A DNA stretch of 64,000 nt from Pseudonocardia autotrophica (GCF_000717175.1 NZ_JNYD01000025.1:23204-87203); one strand, 5' to 3'; positions 33,066 through 42,525 are shown, numbered from the stretch's first letter. Made by a program: numbers and translations. The notes: generated by a model from the sequence alone, not told the origin.

Positions 33066-33645
33066 GCGCGCTCCGCCGATCAGCCGGCAACGGCGGGGTG
33101 GCACAGGTCGACGGAGGGGGCCGCGGCCCGGTCGTGAGGCAGGTTCCGGCCCGCGGCGAGCAACCGGCGCACGGCCATGTGCTCGCACGGGCGGTCTACC
33201 GAGTCGCCGCCGACGAGGTCCCCCTCCTCGAAACAGAACGAGGCGTCGATCCTCGAGTGTCTCTGCACGCCCTGGCCCGACGACCGCCTGCTCTCACCCC
33301 GGTATGCGAGGTGTGAGCGGACTACGGGCAGGGGTGCCGTCCGCGGCGATCGTGGGGTCGGCGCCGGTCCGCTGGAGCCAGTACCACAGGGGCCCCGCAT
33401 GATCTCCAGGCCCTCGGGGATGCCGCGGACCGTCGCACCCGGAGCGGATTCAGACAACAACTCGACGGCGTATCGAGCCAAGTCGCGGCGGACAACCACT
33501 CGCCGGGTAACCGGGAGCGCCGGACGCGTAGGCGGCGCCGAAGGCCTCAACGGGTACTCGTCAAACAAAGCACATCGAGCTGACGTACTGACCGTGAGCG
33601 GTCGGGCTCGCGCGGCTCGGCGTGTGATCGGGAGCGGGCGGAGGG
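33066..33645. other. Gene-poor stretch after the acyl-CoA dehydrogenase
   Basis: 580 bases with no intact gene. A ferredoxin-reductase C-terminal remnant lies at 33080-33280 on the minus strand. Further right the minus strand reads GPLWYWLQRTGADPTIAADG around 33330-33390, which looks protein-like but matches nothing I recognise and is interrupted. The remainder to the MHS transporter stop shows nothing clear. Confidence 0.6.
33080..33280 (-). pseudogene. C-terminal remnant of an FAD-dependent ferredoxin reductase
   Basis: The frame reads IDASFCFEEGDLVGGDSVDR, then PCEHMAVRRLLAAGRNLPHDR, then AAAPSVDL before a stop. That is the end of the reductase C-terminal domain of Rhodocoxin/terpredoxin-reductase-like proteins (compare ...SVNRPADHMAARRLLAAG...). 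No FAD- or NAD-binding half is present upstream; the frame decays into unrelated sequence. It is the leftover of a gene that once fed electrons to a P450 or ring hydroxylase, cut down by rearrangement in the same zone as the insertion sequence. The 5' limit given is approximate. Confidence 0.65.
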
Positions 33646-34980
33646 TCACCGCGGCGCGCCGTGCAGGTCCCCGGTGGCCGCTGGGGGCTCTACCGTGGCC
33701 ATTTCGACGTTCCGGGTGTCGCCCAGCCCGAGTGTGCACAGCGTGCTGATCAGCGCCAGGAACGCGAGGTAGAACCCGAGCGCGATGCTGCCGAATGCGT
33801 CGACGAGCAGTCCAGCGACCAGCGGCGTGATCGCGCCGCCGAGCACGCCGGCGAGGTTGTACGACAGGCCCGCACCGGTGTAGCGGTACTGCGCGCTGAA
33901 CAGCTCGGGCAGCATCGCGCCGACCGGGCCGTAGGCGAAGCCCACCACGCCGAGGACGAGGCACAGGCCCAGGCCGAAGGCCCATGCCGTGCCGATGTCC
34001 AGCACCGGGAACGCGATGACGCCGACGACGATCGAGGCCAGGTTGCCCCACAGCACGAGCTTCTTGCGCCCTGCCCGGTCCGACCAGATCGCGCCGACGA
34101 TTGTTGTCGCCGCAAAGGCGAGTCCGCCAAGGATGCCCAGGGCGAGGACCGTGGTGCGCGGGTGCTTCAAAACGGAAGTGCCGTAGGTGGTCAGGTAGGT
34201 GACTCCGATGTAGAAGAAGCCGAACACCGTGGTCGTCATGAACGAGGCGAGGAGGATCTCGCGCGGCTGGCGGGTGATCACGTCGAGCACGGGCAGCTTG
34301 GCGATCGAGCCGGAGTTCTTGGCCGCCCTGAACGACTCGGTCTCCTCGATCTTCAGGCGGACGAACAGCCCCAGACCGACGAGCAGGATGCTGCCGATGA
34401 AGGGCAGCCGCCAGCCCCAGCCGAGGAACGCCTCGTTGGACATTGTGAGGGCGGTGACCAGGAAGGTCGCACTGGACAGTGCGAACGCGACTGACGGACC
34501 CAGCTGGGGGTAGAGCGCGTATTTGCCGCGCTTGGCCTTCGGGGCGTTCTCGGCGGCGAGCAGCGTCGCACCGGCCCACTCACCGCCCACGGCGAGACCC
34601 TGCACGATGCGCAGGGCGACCAGCAGAATGGGCGCGAGGACGCCGATCGTGCCCGTGGAGGGGAGGATCCCGATTGCGACCGTGGACAGACCCATCATGA
34701 GCAGGGTCGTGACCAGGGTGCGCTTGCGGCCGATCCGGTCGCCGTAGTGCCCGAACACGATGGAGCCGAACGGTCGGGCCACGAACGCGACACCGAACGT
34801 CGCGAGCGCGAGAAGGGTGCCCTGAGCGGCCCCGAGCTCCGGGAAGAACACCTTGTTGAACACGAGCGCGGCGGCCGTACCGTAGACGAAGAAGTCATAG
34901 AACTCGATCACCGTGCCGGTCATGCTCGCGAACGCGACACGGGCCATGGGATTGCGCTGCGCTGCGCTTGTCGAGGTCAT
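33646..34980 (-). CDS. MFS transporter, metabolite:H+ symporter (MHS) family
   Basis: 444-residue symporter with about twelve membrane segments. The MHS N-terminus ASMTGTVIEFYDFFVYGTAAAL (from about residue 18) and the motif A-like FGHYGDRIGRKRTLV (about 76-90) are clear, as is QGLAVGGEWAGATLL in helix 4-5. Relatives carry shikimate, alpha-ketoglutarate, proline/betaine and aromatic acids. Last gene of the operon starting at 42416, 90 bases after the small hotdog gene; it probably imports the aryl acid or ketoacid used by the CoA ligase and oxidoreductase upstream. Start ATG 34980 has GAAAGGGA nearby. Confidence 0.9.
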   Translation of the reverse strand: MTSTSAAQRNPMARVAFASMTGTVIEFYDFFVYGTAAALVFNKVFFPELGAAQGTLLALATFGVAFVARPFGSIVFGHYGDRIGRKRTLVTTLLMMGLSTVAIGILPSTGTIGVLAPILLVALRIVQGLAVGGEWAGATLLAAENAPKAKRGKYALYPQLGPSVAFALSSATFLVTALTMSNEAFLGWGWRLPFIGSILLVGLGLFVRLKIEETESFRAAKNSGSIAKLPVLDVITRQPREILLASFMTTTVFGFFYIGVTYLTTYGTSVLKHPRTTVLALGILGGLAFAATTIVGAIWSDRAGRKKLVLWGNLASIVVGVIAFPVLDIGTAWAFGLGLCLVLGVVGFAYGPVGAMLPELFSAQYRYTGAGLSYNLAGVLGGAITPLVAGLLVDAFGSIALGFYLAFLALISTLCTLGLGDTRNVEMATVEPPAATGDLHGAPR

Positions 34981-35070
34981 GGTTCCCTTTCGAGGAGGGT
35001 CGAGCTGGACTGTGGGTGGAGCCGACTGCGGGTTCCCGGCGGCGTCGTGCCCCGGATCGGCGGGGTCGGA

Positions 35071-35391
35071 CTAGTCGACGTCGGTGTAGTGCCGCACTAC
35101 GGCGACGACCGGGAGGCCCGCACTCTCGTGGCGGATCACTGTGTCGCAGACGACCTGGTGATCTGTGTCGGCGGTCAGGGTGGACTCAGCCAGCAGGACG
35201 GCGCCGGCTCCGGGTAGGGGCCCCAGAACGTCGATGACATACCGGGAGGTGCTGGACGCGCCTGGGGCCAGCACCGCCATGGTCGCCGTGTTGGTGAGGA
35301 CCAAGAGATATCCGCTCAACACGATGCCGTCGTCGTCGAGCATCACACTCGTGACGGTCATCCTGGCCGAGGGCTTGTCAGTCTCGATCAT
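35071..35391 (-). CDS. Small hotdog-like protein (PaaI thioesterase-like), hypothetical
   Basis: 106 residues without a firm family match. The middle, NTATMAVLAPGASSTSRYVIDVLGPLP, then LLAESTLTADTDHQVVCDTVI and GLPVVAVVRHYTDV, resembles the second half of PaaI-type hotdog thioesterases (central helix plus four strands). The N-terminal strand and active-site helix with the usual HGG are missing, so it may be a shortened or non-catalytic hotdog. ATG 35391 is four bases after the CoA ligase stop, so it is probably translated with it. A role in proof-reading or binding acyl-CoA is conceivable but not shown. Confidence 0.55.
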   Translation of the reverse strand: MIETDKPSARMTVTSVMLDDDGIVLSGYLLVLTNTATMAVLAPGASSTSRYVIDVLGPLPGAGAVLLAESTLTADTDHQVVCDTVIRHESAGLPVVAVVRHYTDVD

Positions 35392-35395
35392 GCCG

Positions 35396-37057
35396 TCAGG
35401 CCTTCACCGGCGCGGGTAAGCCGATCTCCGGCCGGTTCTCGTCCTCCGGGCCGGCACTGCCGGTCAGCTCTTCGATGATGATCTGCCGCATGCGGAACTT
35501 CTGGATCTTCCCGCTTGCGGTGGTGGGGAAGGTGTCCGTGAAGCGCCATAGCGCCGGGATCTTGGAGCGGCTGATCCGCCCTCGGCAGAACGAGGTCAGC
35601 TCGGTGGCGTCGAGCTGTGTTCCGTCCTTCGGTCGTACCCAGGCCATCACCTGCTCTCCGTAGCGCTCGTGCGGGACCCCGATCACGTGGGCGTCGCCGA
35701 CGTTCGGGTGGCTGCGCAGGAGCTCCTCGACCTCTCGGGGGTAGATGTTTTCGCCCCCGCGGATGATCACGTCCTTGATGCGGCCGACGATCCGGACCGT
35801 GCCCTGCTCGTCCATCACAGCCAGGTCACCGGTGCGCATCCATCCCGTGGAGCTGATGGCCTCGGCGGTCGCCTCGGCGTTCTCCCAGTAGCCGCGCATG
35901 ACGCTGTAGCCTCGGGTGCACTGCTCGCCGGGCGTTCCGATGGGCACGATCTGACCCGTCGCTGGGTCGGCGATCTTGACCTCGACGTGTGGGGTCGGCC
36001 TGCCGACTGTGTGGTCTCGGATTTCGGGAGGGTCCGAGGGCAACGTCTGGGTGGAGATCGGGGAGGTCTCCGTCATGCCGCACACCGTGGACAGGTCCGG
36101 GACGTGTAGGCGCGTGCGGATCGACTCGAGCAGGTCCGGGGGGCACGGCGCCCCGCCGATCAGTCCGGCTCGCAGCGAGCTCAGGTCGATGCGCTGCAGT
36201 TCGGGGTGCTCGAGCATCGCCAGGTACATCGTCGGCACTCCGTAGACGGCTGTGCACCGCTCGCTCGCGACGGCCTCCAGGGTGCAGAGCGCGTCGAAAG
36301 CGCCTCCTGGGAGGACGAGCGTGGCCCCGTGCGTGCTGGCCCCGAGGGTGCCGAGCACCATCCCGAAGCAGTGGAACAGCGGTACCGGCACGCAGATGCG
36401 GTCCTGCTCGGTGAAGCCGGCCTGTGCGCCGATGAGGTAGCCGTTGTTGAGCAGGTTGTGGTGGGTCAGGGTGGCGCCCTTCGGGCGGCCCGTGGTGCCG
36501 GAGGTGTACTGGATCGCCACCGGGTCGTCGATGTGGACTCGGCGCTCGGCCTCGGCGACCGGACCGGGGTCTCCGGCCTCGAACTGCGCCCAGCCGTCTT
36601 CGAACACAACGGCCTCGCGCAGCTGCGGGCACTCCCCCGCGATCTCGGCGACGACCGCGGCGCAGTCGGTCTTGCGGTACCACGCGGAGTGGAACAACAC
36701 CGAGGTCCCCGAGTGCCGCAGGGTGTAGGCGAGCTCCGCGCTCTCGTAGGTCGGGTTGAGCGCGACGAGCACCGCGCCGATCCGCGCCGTGGCGAACTGC
36801 AGGACGATCCACTCGTACCGGTTCGCCGCCCACACGCCGACTCGGTCGCCGTTGGCGACGCCCCGGGCCAGCAGCGCGCCCGCGATCCGCCCGGCGCGTT
36901 CCCACAGCTCGGCGTAGGTCGCGCGGACGCCGAGTGTCACGTCGACGAGCGCCGTGCGCTCGCCGCAGCGCTCGACGATCCGCCGCAGGTTCTCACCGAT
37001 GGTCTCGCCGAGCAGTGGCAGGTCCGCCCGGCCGCAGGCGTAGGAGGGGAGGTTCAC
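35396..37057 (-). CDS. AMP-forming acyl-CoA/aryl-CoA ligase
   Basis: 553-residue ANL-superfamily ligase, activating a carboxylic acid to its CoA ester with ATP. Signatures: IQYTSGTTGRPKGATLTHHN (P-loop region, about 180-199), VCGMTETSP (A5), TGDLAVMDEQG (A7), IKDVIIRGGENIYPREVEE (A8) and the C-terminal catalytic lysine in TTASGKIQKF. GTG 37057 has GGAG seven bases upstream and lies four bases after the thioesterase stop. In this operon an arylacetate is a likely substrate because both the oxidoreductase product and the DpgC-like substrate are arylacetyl-CoA-type compounds. A fatty-acid substrate cannot be excluded. Confidence 0.88.
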   Translation of the reverse strand: MNLPSYACGRADLPLLGETIGENLRRIVERCGERTALVDVTLGVRATYAELWERAGRIAGALLARGVANGDRVGVWAANRYEWIVLQFATARIGAVLVALNPTYESAELAYTLRHSGTSVLFHSAWYRKTDCAAVVAEIAGECPQLREAVVFEDGWAQFEAGDPGPVAEAERRVHIDDPVAIQYTSGTTGRPKGATLTHHNLLNNGYLIGAQAGFTEQDRICVPVPLFHCFGMVLGTLGASTHGATLVLPGGAFDALCTLEAVASERCTAVYGVPTMYLAMLEHPELQRIDLSSLRAGLIGGAPCPPDLLESIRTRLHVPDLSTVCGMTETSPISTQTLPSDPPEIRDHTVGRPTPHVEVKIADPATGQIVPIGTPGEQCTRGYSVMRGYWENAEATAEAISSTGWMRTGDLAVMDEQGTVRIVGRIKDVIIRGGENIYPREVEELLRSHPNVGDAHVIGVPHERYGEQVMAWVRPKDGTQLDATELTSFCRGRISRSKIPALWRFTDTFPTTASGKIQKFRMRQIIIEELTGSAGPEDENRPEIGLPAPVKA

Positions 37058-37061
37058 CGGC

Positions 37062-37481
37062 TCACTCCCCGGCTGCGGTTGCGTGCCCGGCCTTCTGCGC
37101 CAGGCGGGCCCCGAAGTCGTCCTCGTCCACCACGAACCGCTCGTGGCGGCCGTGCGCGATGCGCTCGACGTCGTCGAACACCTCAATTCTCGTCGCGACT
37201 CGGCGCCGGTCGACCTCGACCACGGTCGCTGTGGCCGTGACCAGTTGGCCGCGCAGTGTCGGGCGAACATGGACGATGTCGACGGTGGATCCGACCGAGC
37301 TCTGACCCGACGCCAGCAGCGGCTCGATCGCGATCATCGCGGCCTCCTCGAGGAGCCGTACGACCGATGGGGTCGCGAGGACGTCGTACCCGCCGCGGTG
37401 CACGCAGTCCCCGGCGTCGACTCGGTGTTCGATCGTGCCGGGCTTGAGGGCGGCGGGCACGGTGGTGTTCGGGGCGCTCAC
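37062..37481 (-). CDS. Hotdog thioesterase (FlK-like)
   Basis: 139-residue thioesterase of the fluoroacetyl-CoA thioesterase-like group. It shows DVLATPSVVRLLEEAAMIA (the helix with the catalytic Thr/Glu-type region), SVGSTVDIVHVRPTLRG and the strand VEVDRRRVATRIEVFDD. ATG 37481 overlaps the stop of the DpgC-like gene (ATGA). It may release the product of the dioxygenase or clear dead-end CoA esters. The exact acyl group is unknown. Confidence 0.83.
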   Translation of the reverse strand: MSAPNTTVPAALKPGTIEHRVDAGDCVHRGGYDVLATPSVVRLLEEAAMIAIEPLLASGQSSVGSTVDIVHVRPTLRGQLVTATATVVEVDRRRVATRIEVFDDVERIAHGRHERFVVDEDDFGARLAQKAGHATAAGE

Positions 37482-38827
37482 TTCACACCACCGCGGCGCT
37501 TAGGGTCCCAGGCCAGCTCGAGATTACGGATGATCGCCGGCGAGTACATGCACTTGGCCTGGCCGATGGACAGGTTCGCCATGTAGGCGCGGAAGGTCTC
37601 CAGCGGCTCGGCGCCGACGCGGACCTGGGTGCGGTTGGCGTTGATGCCCACCGTACCGGTGGCGGTCAGCGCGTCCACGGCATTGGCGATGGCCGCCTGC
37701 ATGCCCGCCTCGTCGACGACCAGGTCGTCGACGATCTGGCGGCCCTCGGGCGAGTCGACGTAGATGTCGCGGTTGAAGAAGATGCCCTGGCGGGCCACCT
37801 TCTCGCCGACGAAGCGCGGCAGGCGCATGTTGCCGCAGCCGGGCAGGAAGCCCTCGCGGCGGGCCGGCAGGTTGACGTAGGCGCCGGAGCGGGCGATGAC
37901 CCGGTCCATGACCAGCAGGTACTGGCAGCCGCCGCCGATGGCGAAGGAGTCCACCGCCGCGATCCACGGCTTCTCGTGGCGGCGCTCCACGACCGACACC
38001 TCGCCGTTGCCGATCGAGTGCCCGCGGAACCACTTGTTGATCAGGCCCAGCTCCCGCTCGATGAAGAACTCGATGAGCGAGACCTCGCCGTGGTAGAGCC
38101 GGGTGAGGTTGACGCCCGCGTCGAATACCCGGCGGCCCAGATACTTCGGGTGCTGCGCCTCCGCGCCGCGCAGCAGCCCGACGTCGATCCGGTCGTCGAG
38201 CAGGATGAGGTCCGTGGCGATCTCCATCGCCCGGGTGGACTCGTCGTCCTCGGCGTTGAGGTACTTGTGGTGCTGGATGGTCAGGTGCCCGACGTTGCCC
38301 TTGCGCTCCACCAGGCTGGTGCCGAGGTCCACGCGGTCGGTGCGCCGCAGCTCGTCGAGCAGCTCGAGGGCCTCCGGCAGCGGCTGCGCCATGGCGTGCA
38401 TGAGGTGGTAGCCGGCGACCGGGTTGTCGAGGACGCGGGAGATCAGGATGCCCTGGTCGTACTCCCAGCCCTCCTTGTGCTTCTGCGGGTGCGTGCGCTC
38501 CTCGGCGATCCGCTCCCGGGTGGGCACCAGGCCGGGAATCAGGCCTGCGGCGGCGTAGGCCAGCTCGGCCACCCGCAGCAGCCGGGTGCGGTTTTCGGTC
38601 AGGGTGTCGTACAGGGTCGCGACGTGCACCGCGAGGAAGTCCTCGCGGGCGGCGCGGCCACGGTCCAGGATCGCCGACGCCGCCGCGTCCTGCTCCTCGG
38701 TGCGATCCGCCTTGGCGGGCAGCTTCGCCAGCTCGGCGTCCAGGCCGGCGAACAGTTCCGAGACGAGCGCGGCGTCCTTGTCGAAATCGCGGGTCAGCTC
38801 GATCGGGCTGTGAGAGGTGTCGACCAT
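37478..38827 (-). CDS. DpgC-like cofactor-independent arylacetyl-CoA dioxygenase
   Basis: 449-residue crotonase-superfamily protein, much longer than enoyl-CoA hydratases. It follows DpgC, which turns 3,5-dihydroxyphenylacetyl-CoA plus oxygen into the arylglyoxylate and free CoA without metal or flavin. Shared landmarks: the helical N-terminal domain with GLVPTRERIAEERTHPQKHKEG (about 114-135), FDAGVNLTRLYHGEVSLIEFF (about 240-260), and the oxyanion-hole segment VDSFAIGGGCQYLLVMDRVIA (about 293-313). It starts one base after the fused indolepyruvate oxidoreductase gene. DpgC is known mainly from glycopeptide-antibiotic clusters; no peptide synthetase is here, so a catabolic use is suggested. 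The ring substituents of the substrate are unknown. Confidence 0.83.
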   Translation of the reverse strand: MVDTSHSPIELTRDFDKDAALVSELFAGLDAELAKLPAKADRTEEQDAAASAILDRGRAAREDFLAVHVATLYDTLTENRTRLLRVAELAYAAAGLIPGLVPTRERIAEERTHPQKHKEGWEYDQGILISRVLDNPVAGYHLMHAMAQPLPEALELLDELRRTDRVDLGTSLVERKGNVGHLTIQHHKYLNAEDDESTRAMEIATDLILLDDRIDVGLLRGAEAQHPKYLGRRVFDAGVNLTRLYHGEVSLIEFFIERELGLINKWFRGHSIGNGEVSVVERRHEKPWIAAVDSFAIGGGCQYLLVMDRVIARSGAYVNLPARREGFLPGCGNMRLPRFVGEKVARQGIFFNRDIYVDSPEGRQIVDDLVVDEAGMQAAIANAVDALTATGTVGINANRTQVRVGAEPLETFRAYMANLSIGQAKCMYSPAIIRNLELAWDPKRRGGVK

Positions 38828-38828
38828 G

Positions 38829-41800
38829 TCAGCTCTCCGTCGTCGTCAGCAGGGGCAGGGAAAGGGTGTTCTTGAGCCGGCCGCGCAGGACCTCCGCGCG
38901 CTCGATGGCCTCGGCCGCCGACCGCAGCTTGATGTCCTCGTAGCCGCGGATGCCGTCGGGCAGCCGGGCGATGTCCAGCACAGCGGCCTTGTTCTGCAGC
39001 TTGAGCTCGTCCATCGAGGTGCGGACGAGGTCGATGTACCAGTCGATGAGGCGGCGCTCCTCGACGCGTATCCGGTCGCGGCCGAAGACGTCCAGCTTGG
39101 TGCCACGGACCTTCTTCATCCCGCTCAGCACGGCGAAGACCGGGTCGAGCACGCGCGCGGGCAGCTTGAGCTTGTTCTTCATGCCCATCGAGCGCAGCAT
39201 CGGCGGGTGCAGGTTGTAGGTGACCTTCACCTTGCCGGCGAACTGGCTCGACACGCGGTGCTCGCGGCTGGCGCGCAGGTGCAGGCGGGCCACCTCGTAC
39301 TCGTCCTTGTAGGCCATGAGCTTGTAGAGGTTGCGGATCACCTCGCGGGTGATCGGCAGGCCCGCCTTGTCCCCCAGGCGCGCCCGCTCGCAGCGGGCCA
39401 CGTCCAGCACGACATCGACGTAGCGCCCGGCGTACTCGGCGTCCTGGAAGGCGATCAGCTCGCCGATCCGGACGGCCAGCAGGCGCCGGTCCTCCGCGGC
39501 CAGGTCCGCGACCTTCGCGACGAGCGCGTCGTAGCCGGCGCGCTCCTTCTCCGCCAGCTGGCCGCGGACGTGCTCGCGCTCCTGCTCGGCGTCGCGCGGC
39601 GGCGGCGAGATCAGCGCGGCGACCCGGGCCGGGTCGGCCACGGCGAGCCGCCCGTAGCGGAACGCCTGCTGGTTCTGCACCCTGGCCGTGCCGTTGAGGC
39701 GAATGGCTTCCTCGATCGCGGCCGACGAGATCGGCAGCAGGCCCGCCTGGTACGCCGCGCCCACGGCCACCATGTTCGTCGCCATGTAGTCGCCGAACAG
39801 GGTCTCGGCGATCGCCCGGGCGTCCACGGCGACCGTGCGGGCGGTGAACCGGGAGATCGAGTCGATCATCGGGTCGACCGACACGTCGAGGTGGCTGTTG
39901 CGGATCATCTCGCCACTGGGCAGCAGGCCGGTGTTCACCAGCGCCGTGGTGTGCTCGGGCGAGCAGCGGTCCAGGTTGACCGGGTCGGCAGCGGCCATCG
40001 CGTCGACGGCCAGGTAGAGGTCCGCGCAGCCGATGCCGACCTTGTTCGAGTCCGCCCGCTCGCCGCGGGGGCTCAGCACCAGGCTGCTCAGCACGGCGCC
40101 CCACTTCTGGGCGGCCCCGGTCTGGTCGTAGCTGACCGCCTCGGCCCCGTCCACGAGCGCGGCCCAGGCCAGCATCGAGTTCAGGGTGAGCACGCCGGTG
40201 CCACCGACGCCGGGCACGAACACGTGGTAGGGCCGGTCGAGCGAGGGGCGCTTCGGCTCGGCCACCGCGTCGACCTCGAGCGGGGTGTAGACCGGCGCCG
40301 CGAAGCCCTCCTCGCTGTGCACGGTGAGGAAGGACGGGCAATCGCCCTTGAGGCACGAGTGGTCCTGGTTGCAGGACGACTGGTGGATCGCCGTCTTGGG
40401 CCCGAACTCGGTGTCGTTCTTGTGCAGCGACATGCAGTTCGTGACCTCGCCGCAGTCCCCGCAGTTCTCGCAGACATCCTCGTTGATCACCACGAACGTG
40501 GTGGCCTTGGGCGCGGTGCCCCGCTTGCGGCGGCGGCGGCGCTCGTTGGCGCACTCGCCGTCGTAGAGGAAAACCGTGACGCCGTCGACCTGCTCGAGGT
40601 CCTTCAGGACCTTCTGCACGTCCCCAGCACCGTGCACCGAGGCGATCGAGGGCAGGTCCGCCCTGCGGTAGACCGCCGGGTCCTCGGCGATGATGCCGAT
40701 CTTCTTCACGCCCTCGAGGGCGAGCAGGCTGGCCAGCTTCGGGACCTCGGCCTGGCCGATCGGCTCCTGAGCACCGGTGTTGGCGACCGCGCCGTTGTAG
40801 AGGATCCGATAGGTCATCTTCACGCCGGCGGCGACCGACCAGCGGATGCTCAGGTAGCTGGAGTGGAACAGGCTGCCGTCACCCTGGTTCTGGATGACGT
40901 GCTCCAGGTCGGTGAACGGGCTGAGCCCGATCCACGCGACGCCCTCGCCGCCGAGCGGGAAGGTGGCGTCGATCTGCCGCTCGGGCTGGTCCATGACCGC
41001 CGCGAAGATGTGGCAACCCGGTGCGCCCCAGGCAACCCGGCCCTCGGGCACGATCGTGGACACGTTGTGCGGGCAGCCGGAGCAATAGTTCGGTGAGCGC
41101 TTGAGGTTCGATGAGTAGTCGCGGGCCTTGACGGCTTCGAGCTGCTCGGTGCGCCGGTCCAGGATGATCTGCTCGCGCAGTCGCGGGCGCAGCACCGGAG
41201 CGAGCCCGCGCGCGACCGCGTCGGCGTCGAGGCTGCCGTACTCGGCGAAGCGCACCCGGCCCTCGAGGTCGCGCTTGCCGTGCACCCGCGGACCAGAGGC
41301 CACGTTGCAGAGGACGACCTTGATCGCGTCCTCGAGGATCGGCCGCTTCTCCTCCACGACCACGACCTCGTCGAGGTCGCGGGTGGACTCACGGACGAAC
41401 TCCGCGTCCAGCGGGTAGATCGCGCCGATCTTGACCAGCCGGACCCCGGCCGCACGCAGGTCGTCCTCTCCGATGCCGAGGTCACGCAGCGCCTGCAAGG
41501 TGTCGGCGTAGCTCTTGCCCGCGGTGACCAGGCCGAGCGTGTCGTGCGGGCCCCGGATCTTGATCTCATTGAGCCCGTTGACCTTCGCGTAGGCCACGGC
41601 CGCCGGGTGCCGCTCGGTGAAGACGTGCCGCTCGGTCTCCACGACCTTGCCGGGGAAGAACGCGTGGTCCTGCCACTTACGGAACGGGCGCCCGTCGATC
41701 TCGAACTCGGGCACCACGATCTTCAGCCGCTCGGGATCGAGGTCGATCGTCTGGCCCCCGTCGCACAGCTGGCCGATCAGCTTCATCGCCACCCAGCACC

Positions 41801-42416
41801 CCGAGTAGCGGGACATACCGATCGCGTGCGCCGAGTAGGTCAGGAACTCCTCGACCGACGAGGGGTACAACACCGGGATCCCGGCATGGGCGAAGGCGTA
41901 CTCCTGCTCGTACGGCAACGACGAACTCTTCGCCTCGTGGTCCTCGCCGGAGAGCACGACCACCGCGCCGTGCATGGTGGTGCCCGCGAAGTTGCCGTGC
42001 CGCAGCGAGTCGCCCGCACGGTCGAGACCGGGGCCCTTGCCGTACCAGAAGCCCGTGACGCCGTCGTAGCGGCTGTGCGGGTAGCGCTCCAGCAGCTGGG
42101 TGCCCATCAGGGCGGAGGCGGCGAGCTCCTCGTTCTGGCCCATCTGGTGGACGATGCCGTGCTCGCCGAGCAGCGTGCGGTTCTGCTTGAGCGAAAGGTC
42201 GTAACCGCCGAGCGGCGAGCCCGGGAAGCCGGTGATGAAGCCACCGGTGCGCAGGCCGGCTCGACGGTCGCGGCGCACCTGGTCGAGGGGCGCCCGCACG
42301 AGCGCCTGAACCCCAGTGAGGAAGACCCGGCCCTCGTCGAGCCGGAACCGGTCGCCGAGCGAGACCGTGCTCGCCGGGCGAGGCTCCTCGACACGCCGGG
42401 CTTCGACTGTCGTCAT
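38829..42416 (-). CDS. Fused indolepyruvate:ferredoxin oxidoreductase
   Basis: 1195-residue fusion of the IorA and IorB parts, oxidatively decarboxylating aryl-pyruvates to arylacetyl-CoA with thiamine diphosphate and ferredoxin. The order is an N-terminal pyrimidine-binding domain (GFPGSPLGGYD, GQNEELAAS), then thiamine-diphosphate/Fe-S binding around NYCSGCPHN (about 450) and NQGDGSLFHSSYLS. An Fe-S segment follows, with CENCGDCGEVTNC and CLKGDC (about 640-690), then the gamma-type domain VPGVGGTGVLTLNS (from about 720). An unusual C-terminal extension of about 250 residues ends the chain, as in other long fused members. ATG 42416 follows the Crp gene by 109 bases. The pairing with a DpgC-like enzyme is not something I know from other clusters. 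Confidence 0.9.
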   Translation of the reverse strand: MTTVEARRVEEPRPASTVSLGDRFRLDEGRVFLTGVQALVRAPLDQVRRDRRAGLRTGGFITGFPGSPLGGYDLSLKQNRTLLGEHGIVHQMGQNEELAASALMGTQLLERYPHSRYDGVTGFWYGKGPGLDRAGDSLRHGNFAGTTMHGAVVVLSGEDHEAKSSSLPYEQEYAFAHAGIPVLYPSSVEEFLTYSAHAIGMSRYSGCWVAMKLIGQLCDGGQTIDLDPERLKIVVPEFEIDGRPFRKWQDHAFFPGKVVETERHVFTERHPAAVAYAKVNGLNEIKIRGPHDTLGLVTAGKSYADTLQALRDLGIGEDDLRAAGVRLVKIGAIYPLDAEFVRESTRDLDEVVVVEEKRPILEDAIKVVLCNVASGPRVHGKRDLEGRVRFAEYGSLDADAVARGLAPVLRPRLREQIILDRRTEQLEAVKARDYSSNLKRSPNYCSGCPHNVSTIVPEGRVAWGAPGCHIFAAVMDQPERQIDATFPLGGEGVAWIGLSPFTDLEHVIQNQGDGSLFHSSYLSIRWSVAAGVKMTYRILYNGAVANTGAQEPIGQAEVPKLASLLALEGVKKIGIIAEDPAVYRRADLPSIASVHGAGDVQKVLKDLEQVDGVTVFLYDGECANERRRRRKRGTAPKATTFVVINEDVCENCGDCGEVTNCMSLHKNDTEFGPKTAIHQSSCNQDHSCLKGDCPSFLTVHSEEGFAAPVYTPLEVDAVAEPKRPSLDRPYHVFVPGVGGTGVLTLNSMLAWAALVDGAEAVSYDQTGAAQKWGAVLSSLVLSPRGERADSNKVGIGCADLYLAVDAMAAADPVNLDRCSPEHTTALVNTGLLPSGEMIRNSHLDVSVDPMIDSISRFTARTVAVDARAIAETLFGDYMATNMVAVGAAYQAGLLPISSAAIEEAIRLNGTARVQNQQAFRYGRLAVADPARVAALISPPPRDAEQEREHVRGQLAEKERAGYDALVAKVADLAAEDRRLLAVRIGELIAFQDAEYAGRYVDVVLDVARCERARLGDKAGLPITREVIRNLYKLMAYKDEYEVARLHLRASREHRVSSQFAGKVKVTYNLHPPMLRSMGMKNKLKLPARVLDPVFAVLSGMKKVRGTKLDVFGRDRIRVEERRLIDWYIDLVRTSMDELKLQNKAAVLDIARLPDGIRGYEDIKLRSAAEAIERAEVLRGRLKNTLSLPLLTTTES

Positions 42417-42480
42417 GAATGCTCCACGTCCTCGTCAGTGATGACCGGCGAAGCCTGGCAAGGAGTGCCGCACACCGTCG

Positions 42481-42494
42481 GTAACACGTGATAC
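42481..42494. promoter_or_regulatory. CACGTG-centred palindrome before the oxidoreductase gene
   Basis: GTAACACGTGATAC, matching its own complement at 12 of 14 positions, lies 65 bases before the oxidoreductase start and 32 bases after the Crp/Fnr stop. It could be a control site for the operon; no second copy was found, so the assignment is weak. Confidence 0.35.
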
Positions 42495-42525
42495 GGACCG
42501 CCGAGAAAGTGCAGCAGCAACCGGC

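Noticed and set aside
38817..41096. A 759-codon open frame on the plus strand
   Set aside because: Antisense shadow of the indolepyruvate oxidoreductase; no domain or motif.
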